In this document: piece by piece, positions 1-5,481 of the stretch
Layout of the letters: each line of letters starts with the position of its first letter
How positions within the stretch are numbered: position 1 is the stretch's first letter
DNA from: an uncultured Eubacteriales bacterium
Lineage (GTDB): Bacteria; Bacillota; Clostridia; Oscillospirales; QAKW01
Assembly: GCA_934378025.1 (NCBI GenBank)
Contig: CAKRPM010000080.1
Span: 1-6,210, forward strand
Direction of reading: 5' to 3'
Length of the DNA stretch: 6,210 nt
Position numbers and translations under genes: made by a program
Notes under the pieces: model-generated
Databases searched by the model: none
What the model saw: only the letters and a program-made list of their open reading frames with translations
Told to the model about the DNA's origin: nothing

Positions 1-1
1 G

Positions 2-682
2 TGCTTCACTGTGGGGAAAAATTTTGCCCTTTCGTTGGGCGCTTGTCTGAATGTCCCGGTAACATTTTATTCTCACCAGGAAGGGCATATTATGGCGGGT
101 TTATACTCGGGTGCGTGTATGCAGCTGATGAAAGGCGATTTTTATGCGTTTCATGTGTCGGGCGGTACAACAGATGTGCTTCATGTAACACCGCAGAAAA
201 CAGGGTTGGATATCAAGCGTATCGGCGGTTCGAGCGATTTGCACGCCGGGCAGCTGATCGATCGAATCGGCGTTATGTTGGGGCTGGAGTTTCCTTGCGG
301 AAAAAGTTTGGAGGCGTTGGCGGCAACGGCGCAAGCGTCTCGGCCGGTGAAGGTTTCGGTACGGGGCAATGAGTTTCATCTTTCCGGATTTGAAAACCAG
401 GCCAAAGCCCTTTTGGAGCAGCAGATACCGCATGCGGAAATTGCACGGTTTGCCTTGGATGCGGTTGCCAAAACCTTGCATGCGGAAATTGCGGAACTGC
501 GCAGTGCCGGTACGGAAAAACCCATATTGTTTGCGGGCGGCGTGATGAGCAATCGGTACATTGCCAAATATTTGATCAAACGAAATAAGAAAATTTATTT
601 TTCCGCGCCCGAATATGCAACGGATAACGCTTTGGGAAATGCCGTTTTGCATACATATTTGAATTTCCCGCAAAAAAATTAA
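2..682 (+). CDS. TsaD/Kae1-like (peptidase M22 family) paralogue, C-terminal part
   Basis: The reading frame is open from the left edge, so the gene's start lies outside the window; 226 residues are visible. Motifs of the Kae1/TsaD ATPase fold are present: the metal-binding HxxxH (His25 and His29 in SHQEGH), the nucleotide-binding SGGTTD (residues 53-58), the helix with IDRIGVMLGL and GKSLEALA, FAGGVMSN (177-184), and the late acidic residue Asp208 in ATDNALGNAV. True TsaD makes the threonylcarbamoyl-adenosine (t6A) modification of tRNA. The wording of several motifs (SHQEGH rather than HHLEGH, SGGTT rather than SGGHT, AGQLIDRIGVMLGL) fits better with the second TsaD-like protein of many Clostridia, of about 310 residues and unproven function. 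It may therefore be a paralogue and not the essential t6A enzyme. The visible part looks intact, with no frameshift. The stop lies 9 bp before the -35 box of the tRNA promoter. Confidence 0.85.
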   Translation, partial: CFTVGKNFALSLGACLNVPVTFYSHQEGHIMAGLYSGACMQLMKGDFYAFHVSGGTTDVLHVTPQKTGLDIKRIGGSSDLHAGQLIDRIGVMLGLEFPCGKSLEALAATAQASRPVKVSVRGNEFHLSGFENQAKALLEQQIPHAEIARFALDAVAKTLHAEIAELRSAGTEKPILFAGGVMSNRYIAKYLIKRNKKIYFSAPEYATDNALGNAVLHTYLNFPQKN

Positions 683-690
683 AATTTCTC

Positions 691-719
691 TTGACGAACG
701 CGCTAAAAAGTTGTATGAT
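691..719 (+). promoter_or_regulatory. Sigma-A promoter of tRNA-Ala
   Basis: TTGACG (691-696) and TATGAT (714-719) are separated by exactly 17 bp. Transcription should begin near 726, only about 7 nt before the mature tRNA, so the tRNA is probably transcribed alone with a very short leader. Confidence 0.85.
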
Positions 720-732
720 AGTTAAGTCCTTT

Positions 733-808
733 GGGGGTGTAGCTCAGCTGGTAGAGCGCTTGCTTCGCATGTAAGAGGTCAGGGGTTCGATTCCCCTCAT
801 CTCCACCA
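733..808 (+). tRNA. tRNA-Ala (anticodon CGC)
   Basis: The 76-nt sequence folds into a complete cloverleaf. The acceptor stem is GGGGGTG (733-739) with CATCTCC (798-804), including the G3-U70 wobble that marks alanine tRNAs. There is a GCTC/GAGC D stem, an anticodon stem CTTGC/GTAAG around the loop TTCGCAT giving anticodon CGC (reads GCG), and a T arm AGGGG-TTCGATT-CCCCT. The discriminator is A805 and the CCA end is encoded (806-808). The last 18 bp (791-808) are also the first 18 bp of a 195-bp tandem repeat, so two further copies of this 3' end follow without the rest of the tRNA. Confidence 0.97.
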
Positions 809-844
809 AAAATTCCAAACGCGGTTGCGTTTGGAATTTTTTTT
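809..844 (+). terminator. Terminator of tRNA-Ala (repeat copy 1)
   Basis: A perfect 14-bp stem (809-822 with 827-840) with a GGTT loop contains the pair CCAAACGC/GCGTTTGG and runs into eight Ts (837-844). It lies directly behind the CCA end, so the primary transcript would need only short 3' trimming. The A-rich left side means it could also stop minus-strand transcription. Confidence 0.93.
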
Positions 845-875
845 ATAATTTTGAGGGAATCGAACCCTGAGAGGG

Positions 876-924
876 CTGACGGCGTAAGGAAAAACAGTCC
901 GGGTGACTGTTTTTCAGACGTCAG
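876..924 (+). repeat. Two-part hairpin inside the repeat unit
   Basis: An outer stem CTGACG (876-881) / CGTCAG (919-924) encloses an inner 11-bp stem GAAAAACAGTC (889-899) / GACTGTTTTTC (905-915) with the loop CGGGT. The same structure recurs at 1071-1119; the third copy is cut off in the right arm at 1298. The A/T-rich half of the inner stem resembles a terminator on either strand, but no gene ends here. Confidence 0.75.
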
Positions 925-1003
925 GTGCGAGTTGGGAACCGTAGCGAAGCGCCCGGTCAACGAGCAGGTGTGCGCATTGCGCACTTTCCCCTCATCTCCA
1001 CCA

Positions 1004-1039
1004 AAAATTCCAAACGCGGTTGCGTTTGGAATTTTTTTT
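1004..1039 (+). terminator. Second copy of the tRNA terminator
   Basis: This is the same 14-bp stem and T8 tract as at 809-844, placed 195 bp later in repeat copy 2 and again directly after an 18-bp tRNA 3' end (986-1003). It would act as a back-up stop for read-through. Confidence 0.85.
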
Positions 1040-1198
1040 ATAATTTTGAGGGAATCGAACCCTGAGAGGGCTGACGGCGTAAGGAAAAACAGTCCGGGTG
1101 ACTGTTTTTCAGACGTCAGGTGCGAGTTGGGAACCGTAGCGAAGCGCCCGGTCAACGAGCAGGTGTGCGCATTGCGCACTTTCCCCTCATCTCCACCA

Positions 1199-1233
1199 AA
1201 AATTCCAAACGCGGTTGCGTTTGGAATTTTTTT
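1199..1233 (+). terminator. Third copy of the tRNA terminator
   Basis: This is the same stem in repeat copy 3, with seven Ts instead of eight. It again follows an 18-bp tRNA 3' end (1181-1198). Confidence 0.85.
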
Positions 1234-1298
1234 ATAATTTTGAGGGAATCGAACCCTGAGAGGGCTGACGGCGTAAGGAAAAACAGTCCGGGTGACTG

Positions 1299-1485
1299 AT
1301 CTTTACTTAAAAAAATAGGCATGCGTTCGCCATCCAACCGCCAAAAAATGGCGGAGAACGGTAGCAACATGCCAATCTTTAACAATAGAATATTACAAAG
1401 TGAGTCGGCTGTCAATGATAGCTTTATGCAAAATTCTGCTAAATCAAAAAACAGCAATAAAACAGTCTTTATCCAAAAGAAGCAG
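1299..1485. other. Non-coding stretch with a nested hairpin
   Basis: No convincing gene is visible between the repeat array and the methyltransferase promoter. A frame open at 1321-1587 on the plus strand has no ribosome binding site and no recognisable domain, and it runs into the methyltransferase start in another frame. The only structure is a nested inverted repeat at 1318-1373: GGCATG/CATGCC outside, CGTTC/GAACG in the middle, and CCGCCA-A5-TGGCGG at the tip. It is not followed by a T tract, so it is not a standard terminator. Confidence 0.6.
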
Positions 1486-1514
1486 TTGAAAGCGAGCGCC
1501 CAAAGGTTTATACT
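1486..1514 (+). promoter_or_regulatory. Sigma-A promoter of the methyltransferase gene
   Basis: TTGAAA (1486-1491) and TATACT (1509-1514) are separated by 17 bp. Transcription would start near 1521 and give a leader of about 44 nt before the ATG at 1565. Confidence 0.7.
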
Positions 1515-1564
1515 GATATCAAATAATAAGAGCGATGCGTTGAAAATTTCGGGGGTTGAGAGAG

Positions 1565-2314
1565 ATGGATTATACAAATCGATTTGACGGAAAAGGTGAG
1601 ATTTACGCGAAAGCAAGACCTAAATACGCCGCAGGATTTTTTGCTTATTTAAAAGACGAATTGGGGATTCCCGCAGGTAGCACTTTTGCCGACATCGGTT
1701 CGGGTACGGGGATTTTCAGCGAGCAGTTGTTGTCCTGCGGATATAAGGTTTTTGCGGTGGAGCCGAACGCCGATATGCGGAAAAAGGCTGAGGAAAAACT
1801 TTCCGAAAACGATAATTTTGTTTCTGTAAACGGCAGCGACGGTAATATGAATTTGCCTGGCCAATCTGTTGATTTTATTACTGCTGCACAGGCGTTTCAT
1901 TGGTTTGATTGTAACGCGTTTATGCGTGAATGCAGACGTGTGCTGAAACCGGACGGAAAGATTATGCTTGTGTACAATTGCCGCGATGAGAAAGCAGCGT
2001 GTACAAAATCGCTTGCCGCCCTGCGATATAAGTATAATCCCGAATTTCACGGGTTTTCAAACGGCATGAGCAATGAAAAATGCATCAGTTTCTTTGCGGG
2101 AAAGTGCGATATATTTCGTGCCGATAATACGCAAATTTATGATCGGCAGGGGTATGTCAATCGCGTATTGTCCTCATCGTATTCTCTGAAAGAAAATGAT
2201 GAAAGATATGCGGAATATCTAAAAGAGATTAACAAAATTTTTGATACTTTTTCGACGCAGGGCCGTATTGCCGTGCCGACCGAAACCGTTGCCTATATCG
2301 GTGCAATCAAGTAA
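1565..2314 (+). CDS. Class I SAM-dependent methyltransferase (Methyltransf_11 type)
   Basis: A 249-residue cytoplasmic protein with a Rossmann-fold methyltransferase core. Motif I is DIGSGTG (43-49). The acidic residue that would hold the ribose of S-adenosylmethionine is Glu66 in VFAVEPN. The motif IV region is VDFITAAQAFHWFD (101-114), followed by the typical RRVLKPDGKIMLVYN strand and turn (123-137). The N-terminal pattern RFDGKGEIYAKARPKY is common in this family. The C-terminal 110 residues should form the substrate cap, and the sequence does not reveal the substrate (small molecule more likely than DNA or rRNA). The ATG at 1565 is preferred over a TTG at 1556 because GGGGG (1551-1555) and a GAGAG stretch lie just upstream. 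The gene stands alone with its own promoter and terminator. Confidence 0.9.
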   Translation: MDYTNRFDGKGEIYAKARPKYAAGFFAYLKDELGIPAGSTFADIGSGTGIFSEQLLSCGYKVFAVEPNADMRKKAEEKLSENDNFVSVNGSDGNMNLPGQSVDFITAAQAFHWFDCNAFMRECRRVLKPDGKIMLVYNCRDEKAACTKSLAALRYKYNPEFHGFSNGMSNEKCISFFAGKCDIFRADNTQIYDRQGYVNRVLSSSYSLKENDERYAEYLKEINKIFDTFSTQGRIAVPTETVAYIGAIK

Positions 2315-2355
2315 ACATATTTTTAGGGAATAACCGGAAAAAATGCGCCGAAAAT

Positions 2356-2392
2356 AAAAAATCCGCGATCTGAAAAAGATGGCGGATTTTTT
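2356..2392. terminator. Bidirectional terminator between methyltransferase and DeoR-family genes
   Basis: An 11-bp stem AAAAAATCCGC (2356-2366) / GCGGATTTTTT (2382-2392) encloses a small inner ATCT/AGAT pairing. T runs occur on both strands, so it can end both the plus-strand methyltransferase transcript and the minus-strand regulator transcript. Confidence 0.88.
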
Positions 2393-2420
2393 AAATTATA
2401 AATAGGGGAAAGATAGGCGG

Positions 2421-3164
2421 TTATTTACACAGAATGATTTTCTTTTTCGGTTTCGGGAAGTCCAAAGGAAGAACCGCGTTGGTCACAAAATAATCGATGT
2501 TTTGAATATTATTAACGTTAAAAAGTGATTTGCGGCCGATTTTTTCGCTGTCACACAAAAACACGGTTTTAGCCGCCGAACGGACGGCAATATTGCGAAG
2601 ATTGCTTTCGGCTTCGGAATAATCTTGAATTTCGCCGTTTTCCAGAATACCGTAGGAAGAAAAAAACATGATGTCAATATTGAATTTTTCCACAGTTTGC
2701 TCGGCAATGCTTCCGAAATAGGCGAGAGAGTCAACCGCCAGCTGCCCGCCGGTTGCATAAAGCTTATGCTCGCCTTGCAAAATCAGTGCGGCCTTGGCAC
2801 TGTTGGTAATAATCGTTAAATCCTTTTTATCTTTTATCGATTCCAAGAGATGCAGCGTCGTTGTGGAGGCGTCAATAAAAATCACATCGCCGTCTTGAAT
2901 CAGCGACGAGGCGGCTTTGGCTACGGCGGCTTTGGCTTTGGTTTGAAAGCCGGTTCGAAAATCGATGGGTACGCTGACATTGGGATGAGAAAGCAGCATA
3001 GCACCGCCATGACTGCGGGAGATTAACCGCTTTTTATGCAATTCGGTCAAATCGCGGCGAATGGTCGGCGGGGAAACATAGAGCGTTTTGCTGAGCTGTT
3101 CCACGGTGGCGTAGCCGTTTTGGCGCAAAAGCGATAAAATTTGTTGTTGTCTGAGAGATTTCAT
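2421..3164 (-). CDS. DeoR/GlpR-family transcriptional regulator
   Basis: A 247-residue protein of the usual DeoR-family length. Residues 1-57 form the winged helix-turn-helix, with the family signature around VSPPTIRRDLTEL (30-42) and the wing SRSHGGA (49-55). The rest is the ribose-5-phosphate-isomerase-like sensor domain: DGDVIFIDASTTT, then ITNSAKAALIL, ATGGQL, and near the end DSEKIGRKSLF and IDYFVTNA. Such regulators usually repress sugar or polyol genes and release DNA when a phosphorylated sugar binds. The start at 3164 has GGAGG four bases upstream; an ATG 33 bp earlier would place this site inside the gene and has no site of its own. The gene is divergent from the HAD phosphatase/glycerol-1-phosphate dehydrogenase remnant, its likely target, and a palindrome in its leader suggests autoregulation. 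The true effector is not visible from sequence. Confidence 0.93.
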   Translation of the reverse strand: MKSLRQQQILSLLRQNGYATVEQLSKTLYVSPPTIRRDLTELHKKRLISRSHGGAMLLSHPNVSVPIDFRTGFQTKAKAAVAKAASSLIQDGDVIFIDASTTTLHLLESIKDKKDLTIITNSAKAALILQGEHKLYATGGQLAVDSLAYFGSIAEQTVEKFNIDIMFFSSYGILENGEIQDYSEAESNLRNIAVRSAAKTVFLCDSEKIGRKSLFNVNNIQNIDYFVTNAVLPLDFPKPKKKIILCK

Positions 3165-3177
3165 GATTCCTCCAAAG

Positions 3178-3199
3178 AAATGATCGTTTTTGATCATTT
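3178..3199. promoter_or_regulatory. Candidate operator palindrome
   Basis: AAATGATC (3178-3185) and GATCATTT (3192-3199) form a perfect 8-bp inverted repeat with a 6-bp spacer, GTTTTT. It lies in the leader of the DeoR-family gene, between its promoter and its ribosome binding site, where a bound repressor would block its own transcription. A related half-site, TGATCGAAAA, follows at 3292-3301 ahead of the HAD gene. Confidence 0.55.
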
Positions 3200-3219
3200 A
3201 TCGATTTTTCTTTTAAACA

Positions 3220-3248
3220 TTGACGAAACCGTTGTAGTGCTGTAAAAT
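3220..3248 (+). promoter_or_regulatory. Sigma-A promoter for the HAD/dehydrogenase genes
   Basis: TTGACG (3220-3225) and TAAAAT (3243-3248) are 17 bp apart. Transcription would start near 3255, leaving a leader of about 46 nt with AGAGGTGATC (3287-3296) as the ribosome binding site before the ATG at 3301. Confidence 0.8.
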
Positions 3249-3277
3249 AGTATACGATAAAAGATATGGAACGTCAA
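3249..3277 (-). promoter_or_regulatory. Sigma-A promoter of the DeoR-family gene
   Basis: Read on the minus strand, TTGACG (3277-3272) and TATACT (3254-3249) are 17 bp apart. The start would be near 3242. The -10 box directly abuts that of the plus-strand promoter at 3243-3248, so the two polymerase sites overlap completely. Confidence 0.8.
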
Positions 3278-3300
3278 TCTTAATTTAGAGGTGATCGAAA

Positions 3301-3861
3301 ATGAACGATGTGAAAGTAATTGCATTTGACTTGGACGGCACGCTGACGCAGCATAAAAGTAAGCTCGGTGCCGAAAACCGCGCCGTACTGGAAAAGCTTG
3401 CGAAAAAATACAAGCTGCTGATGGTCGGTGCCGGACAATGCCGCCGTATTTTTGAGCAGATGGAGCATTTCCCGATTGATATCATCGGAAATTACGGTTT
3501 GCAGTATGCAAAATATAGTTCCGAAACAAAAGATATTGAGATTGTTCGCAGTGAAGAGATTGGCTGTGACCGTGAAAGTGTTGACGCGCGCGTGACGCAG
3601 TTGAGACATGATTACGGTTTTACCGAGTACAAAGGTGAAAATGTTGAATTCCATCCGTCCGGCTGCGTAACCATTCCGATTTTGGGCACCAAAGCGGACT
3701 TGGCCGACAAACTGGCCTACGATCCCGATCGCAAAAAGCGCAGAGCAATTTATGAGGATGTGTGCAAGCGCTTTTCGGATTATATTGTTTTTGTGGGCGG
3801 ATCATCTTCTTTTGATATGGCACCCTTTTGGTGCCCAATGAGGACGCGATTGAAAAACTGA
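3301..3861 (+). pseudogene. Phosphomannomutase-like HAD phosphatase, C-terminally truncated
   Basis: The first 175 residues match the eukaryotic-type phosphomannomutase branch of the HAD superfamily. Motif I is FDLDGTL with nucleophile Asp10 and acid/base Asp12, followed by GNYGLQYA, VEFHPSGCVTIPILG and GGSSSFDMAP (166-175). The ribosome binding site AGAGGTGATC and the ATG are in good order. After Pro175 (position 3825) the match stops, and eleven unrelated residues follow because the frame has entered the next gene. Family members continue for roughly 60 more residues that carry the magnesium-binding GDxxxxGGND region; none of it is present. The protein therefore probably lacks phosphatase activity as drawn. 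It would have formed an operon with the dehydrogenase that follows. The substrate of the intact protein cannot be read from sequence; a sugar or polyol phosphate is the family expectation. Confidence 0.85.
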
Positions 3862-4850
3862 GTGCGGTTGTCAGTGATAAGACGGATTTGATTGTCGGTG
3901 TCGGCAGCGGTGTTATCAACGACACCTGCAAATATGTAAGCTTCACGCATAAACTGCCGTACTATATTGTGGCCACTGCACCGTCTATGGACGGTTATGC
4001 GTCCGTCGGTGCCGCAATGATTATCGGCAACATGAAAGTGACGTATGATGCGCACGTACCGACCGCCATTATCGGCGACGTTGATTTGCTGAAAACCGCG
4101 CCGATTGATATGATTAAATCGGGATACGGTGATATTATCGGCAAATACTCTGCGCTCAACGACTGGAAGCTTTCCCATGTGATCAACGGTGAATATATTT
4201 GCGAGTATGTTTATGATTTGACCTACAGCATGCTTTCCGAAACGCTGAAGATTGCCGACGGTATTTTAAAGCGTGAGGATGAAAGTATTCAAACGCTGAT
4301 GGAGGCGCTGGTGACGGTCGGTATCGCCATGAGTTTTGTCGGCAATTCCCGCCCGGCTTCCGGAAGCGAGCATCATTTGTCCCATTTCTTTGAAATTGTC
4401 GGATTGCTGAAGGATGAGCCGTATTTCTTCCATGGTATCGATGTTGTTTACTCCACGGTGGTAACGGAGCGTATCAGAGAGAAAATCTTGAAATTGGATC
4501 ATTTTGAAGCGGCGCAAAAATTCGATCGTGCCGCCTGGGAGAAAAATATTCATGAAATTTATCTTTCCGCGGCGGACGGTGTGATCGATTTACAAAATCA
4601 GCAAGGGTGGTATGAAAAAGACTATATCTCGATTTATAAAGAGAAATTTGAACAGATCAAACAGGTTCTTGCCGAGGTACCGTCTTCCGCCGAACTTGAA
4701 AAAATGTTGGCCAAGGTTGATTTAAACATGTCCGAATTTGAAAAAGAATACGGCGCTGAGAAAATTGAAAAGGCCACCTTCTTTGCCAAAGATTTGAAAA
4801 ATCGATATACGGTTTTGTGGCTGTATTATACGCTTTTCTATAAAGACTAA
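3828..4850 (+). pseudogene. araM: sn-glycerol-1-phosphate dehydrogenase (AraM/EgsA family), N-terminally truncated
   Basis: About 340 residues match the iron/zinc-dependent dehydrogenase family that reduces dihydroxyacetone phosphate to sn-glycerol 1-phosphate with NAD(P)H. Visible are the nucleotide-binding VGSGVINDTCKYV (25-37), VATAPSMDGYAS (48-59), the metal ligand Asp102 in GYGDIIGKYSALNDWKLS, RPASGSEHHLSHFFE (175-189) with His182/His186, and His202 in FFHG. Complete proteins have roughly 85-90 more residues before this point, including the first Rossmann strands; here the sequence begins at VPNEDAIEKL directly behind the HAD fragment and in the -1 frame relative to it. There is no ribosome binding site for a TTG or GTG start at 3828-3833, and an in-frame stop lies at 3813-3815. 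Expression as a working enzyme is unlikely unless the junction is an assembly error. Bacterial members make glycerol 1-phosphate for archaeal-type glycerolipids or similar compounds. Confidence 0.85.
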
Positions 4851-4856
4851 AAAACT

Positions 4857-4895
4857 ATGCACCCCGAAAGCATTACTTTCGGGGTGCATGTTTTT
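4857..4895. terminator. Bidirectional terminator between dehydrogenase and gerQ-like gene
   Basis: A perfect 14-bp stem, ATGCACCCCGAAAG (4857-4870) with 4876-4889, and a five-base loop are followed by GTTTTT on the plus strand. On the minus strand the stem is followed by A and a T run. It serves both convergent transcripts. Confidence 0.93.
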
Positions 4896-4915
4896 ATATA
4901 TGGGAGGCGTCCTTT

Positions 4916-5470
4916 TCAGCGGCGCACATTGCGGCTCATTGTCGGTCGAACGGCTCTTTTTTGCGGGTCGACGTAGGTAATAAATTTCACGGCGTACAGA
5001 TCGCAAACCGTATACTGATCATTTTTTTCATCGTACAGCACCAAATAGCTCAGACCCACGGAGTGCAAAATGCCCTCGCGTGTTACGATGTTATTGGTGC
5101 CGATTAAAAAGTCGATAATTACATAAACGCCCAAATTATTGTACAGCAATTGTTGCATACTGCCGTCATAATTTTTGGAACTGATCATATTGTCAAGACT
5201 TGCAATTTCTTCCTGCCGTGTGCGTTGCATCGGCTCCGTTTGCATATTTTGTGATTGCATGTTTTGCATGGATGAATTGGCGGTGTTCGGCATGCTTTGC
5301 ATATTAGTGTTTGGAATAGATTGCATATTGCGTTGCATTTGGTTTTGCGTCATTTGGGAGGATCTTCCCGTTGTGCCCGGCATGCTCTGCGTATTTCTTT
5401 GGGTTGCCCCCGACATAGTGCCGTTGGGATCGGGGACGGTGTTTTCCGGATAATTAGGTAAATTATTCAT
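4916..5470 (-). CDS. gerQ: GerQ-like spore coat protein
   Basis: A 184-residue protein in two parts. Residues 1-88 are low-complexity and rich in Gln, Asn, Met, Ser and Thr, with an eight-residue motif repeated as NTQSMPGT (26-33), NMQSIPNT (48-55) and NMQSMPNT (56-63). Residues 89-172 resemble the GerQ domain: a short helix, a strand stretch YVIIDFLIG, a middle part REGILHSVGLSYLVLYD and a closing DLYAVKFITY. In Bacillus, GerQ is a coat protein cross-linked by transglutaminase and needed to place CwlJ in the spore. The call rests partly on position: it is the second gene of an operon behind cwlJ, 11 bp apart. The ATG at 5470 is preceded by AAGGAG (5483-5478), which overlaps the TAA stop of cwlJ, so translation is probably coupled. 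An upstream frame extension lies inside cwlJ and is not a start. Unlike Bacillus GerQ, there is no lysine before residue 99. Confidence 0.72.
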   Translation of the reverse strand: MNNLPNYPENTVPDPNGTMSGATQRNTQSMPGTTGRSSQMTQNQMQRNMQSIPNTNMQSMPNTANSSMQNMQSQNMQTEPMQRTRQEEIASLDNMISSKNYDGSMQQLLYNNLGVYVIIDFLIGTNNIVTREGILHSVGLSYLVLYDEKNDQYTVCDLYAVKFITYVDPQKRAVRPTMSRNVRR

Positions 5471-5481
5471 AGAATTTCTCC

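Larger units (their letters stand above)
791..1298 (+). repeat. 195-bp tandem repeat, about 2.6 copies, each starting with the tRNA-Ala 3' end
   Basis: Copies span 791-985, 986-1180 and a partial 1181-1298. Copies 1 and 2 read as identical; copy 3 has one T fewer in the terminator T-tract and breaks off in the right arm of an internal hairpin. Order within a unit: the last 18 bp of the tRNA gene, a terminator with a 14-bp stem, a reversed copy of a tRNA T arm, a two-part hairpin, about 45 bp without strong structure, and a small GTGCGC-ATT-GCGCAC hairpin. Because 195 is 65 codons, frames stay open through the array on both strands; these reading frames are probably not real genes. Known parallel: the E. 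coli tyrT locus has 178-bp repeats that each start with the tRNA-Tyr 3' end and give rise to the rtT RNA. Whether this array makes an RNA is unknown. Confidence 0.95.

Noticed and set aside
986..1198. Two further tRNA-Ala genes
   Set aside because: Only the last 18 bp of the tRNA are present at 986-1003 and 1181-1198. No D arm or anticodon arm precedes them.
703..1237. Long open frames through the repeat array on both strands (minus 703-1179, plus 851-1237)
   Set aside because: They stay open only because the period of 195 bp is a multiple of three. They cross the tRNA, terminators and hairpins, have no ribosome binding site, and the minus-strand one includes the antisense of the tRNA, a well-known source of false proteins.
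791..1298. CRISPR array
   Set aside because: The unit is 195 bp, repeated head to tail with no unique spacers.
791..1298. attL/attR scar of an integrated element at the tRNA
   Set aside because: Repeated tRNA 3' ends fit this idea, but no integrase, excisionase or cargo is present between them, and the copies are evenly spaced. An amplified scar stays possible but cannot be shown here.
1321..1587. An 88-residue plus-strand protein
   Set aside because: No ribosome binding site and no recognisable domain; it contains the hairpin and the methyltransferase promoter and overlaps the methyltransferase start in another frame.
3165..3197. Earlier ATG start (3197) for the DeoR-family protein
   Set aside because: The extra 11 residues would translate the palindrome and the GGAGG site, and the family HTH begins right at the later methionine.
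3815..3840. Programmed -1 frameshift fusing HAD phosphatase and dehydrogenase
   Set aside because: The frame relation is -1, but CCC-TTT-TGG is not a good slippery site, and a fusion would still lack the HAD magnesium-binding C-terminus and the first Rossmann strands of the dehydrogenase. A deletion explains more.
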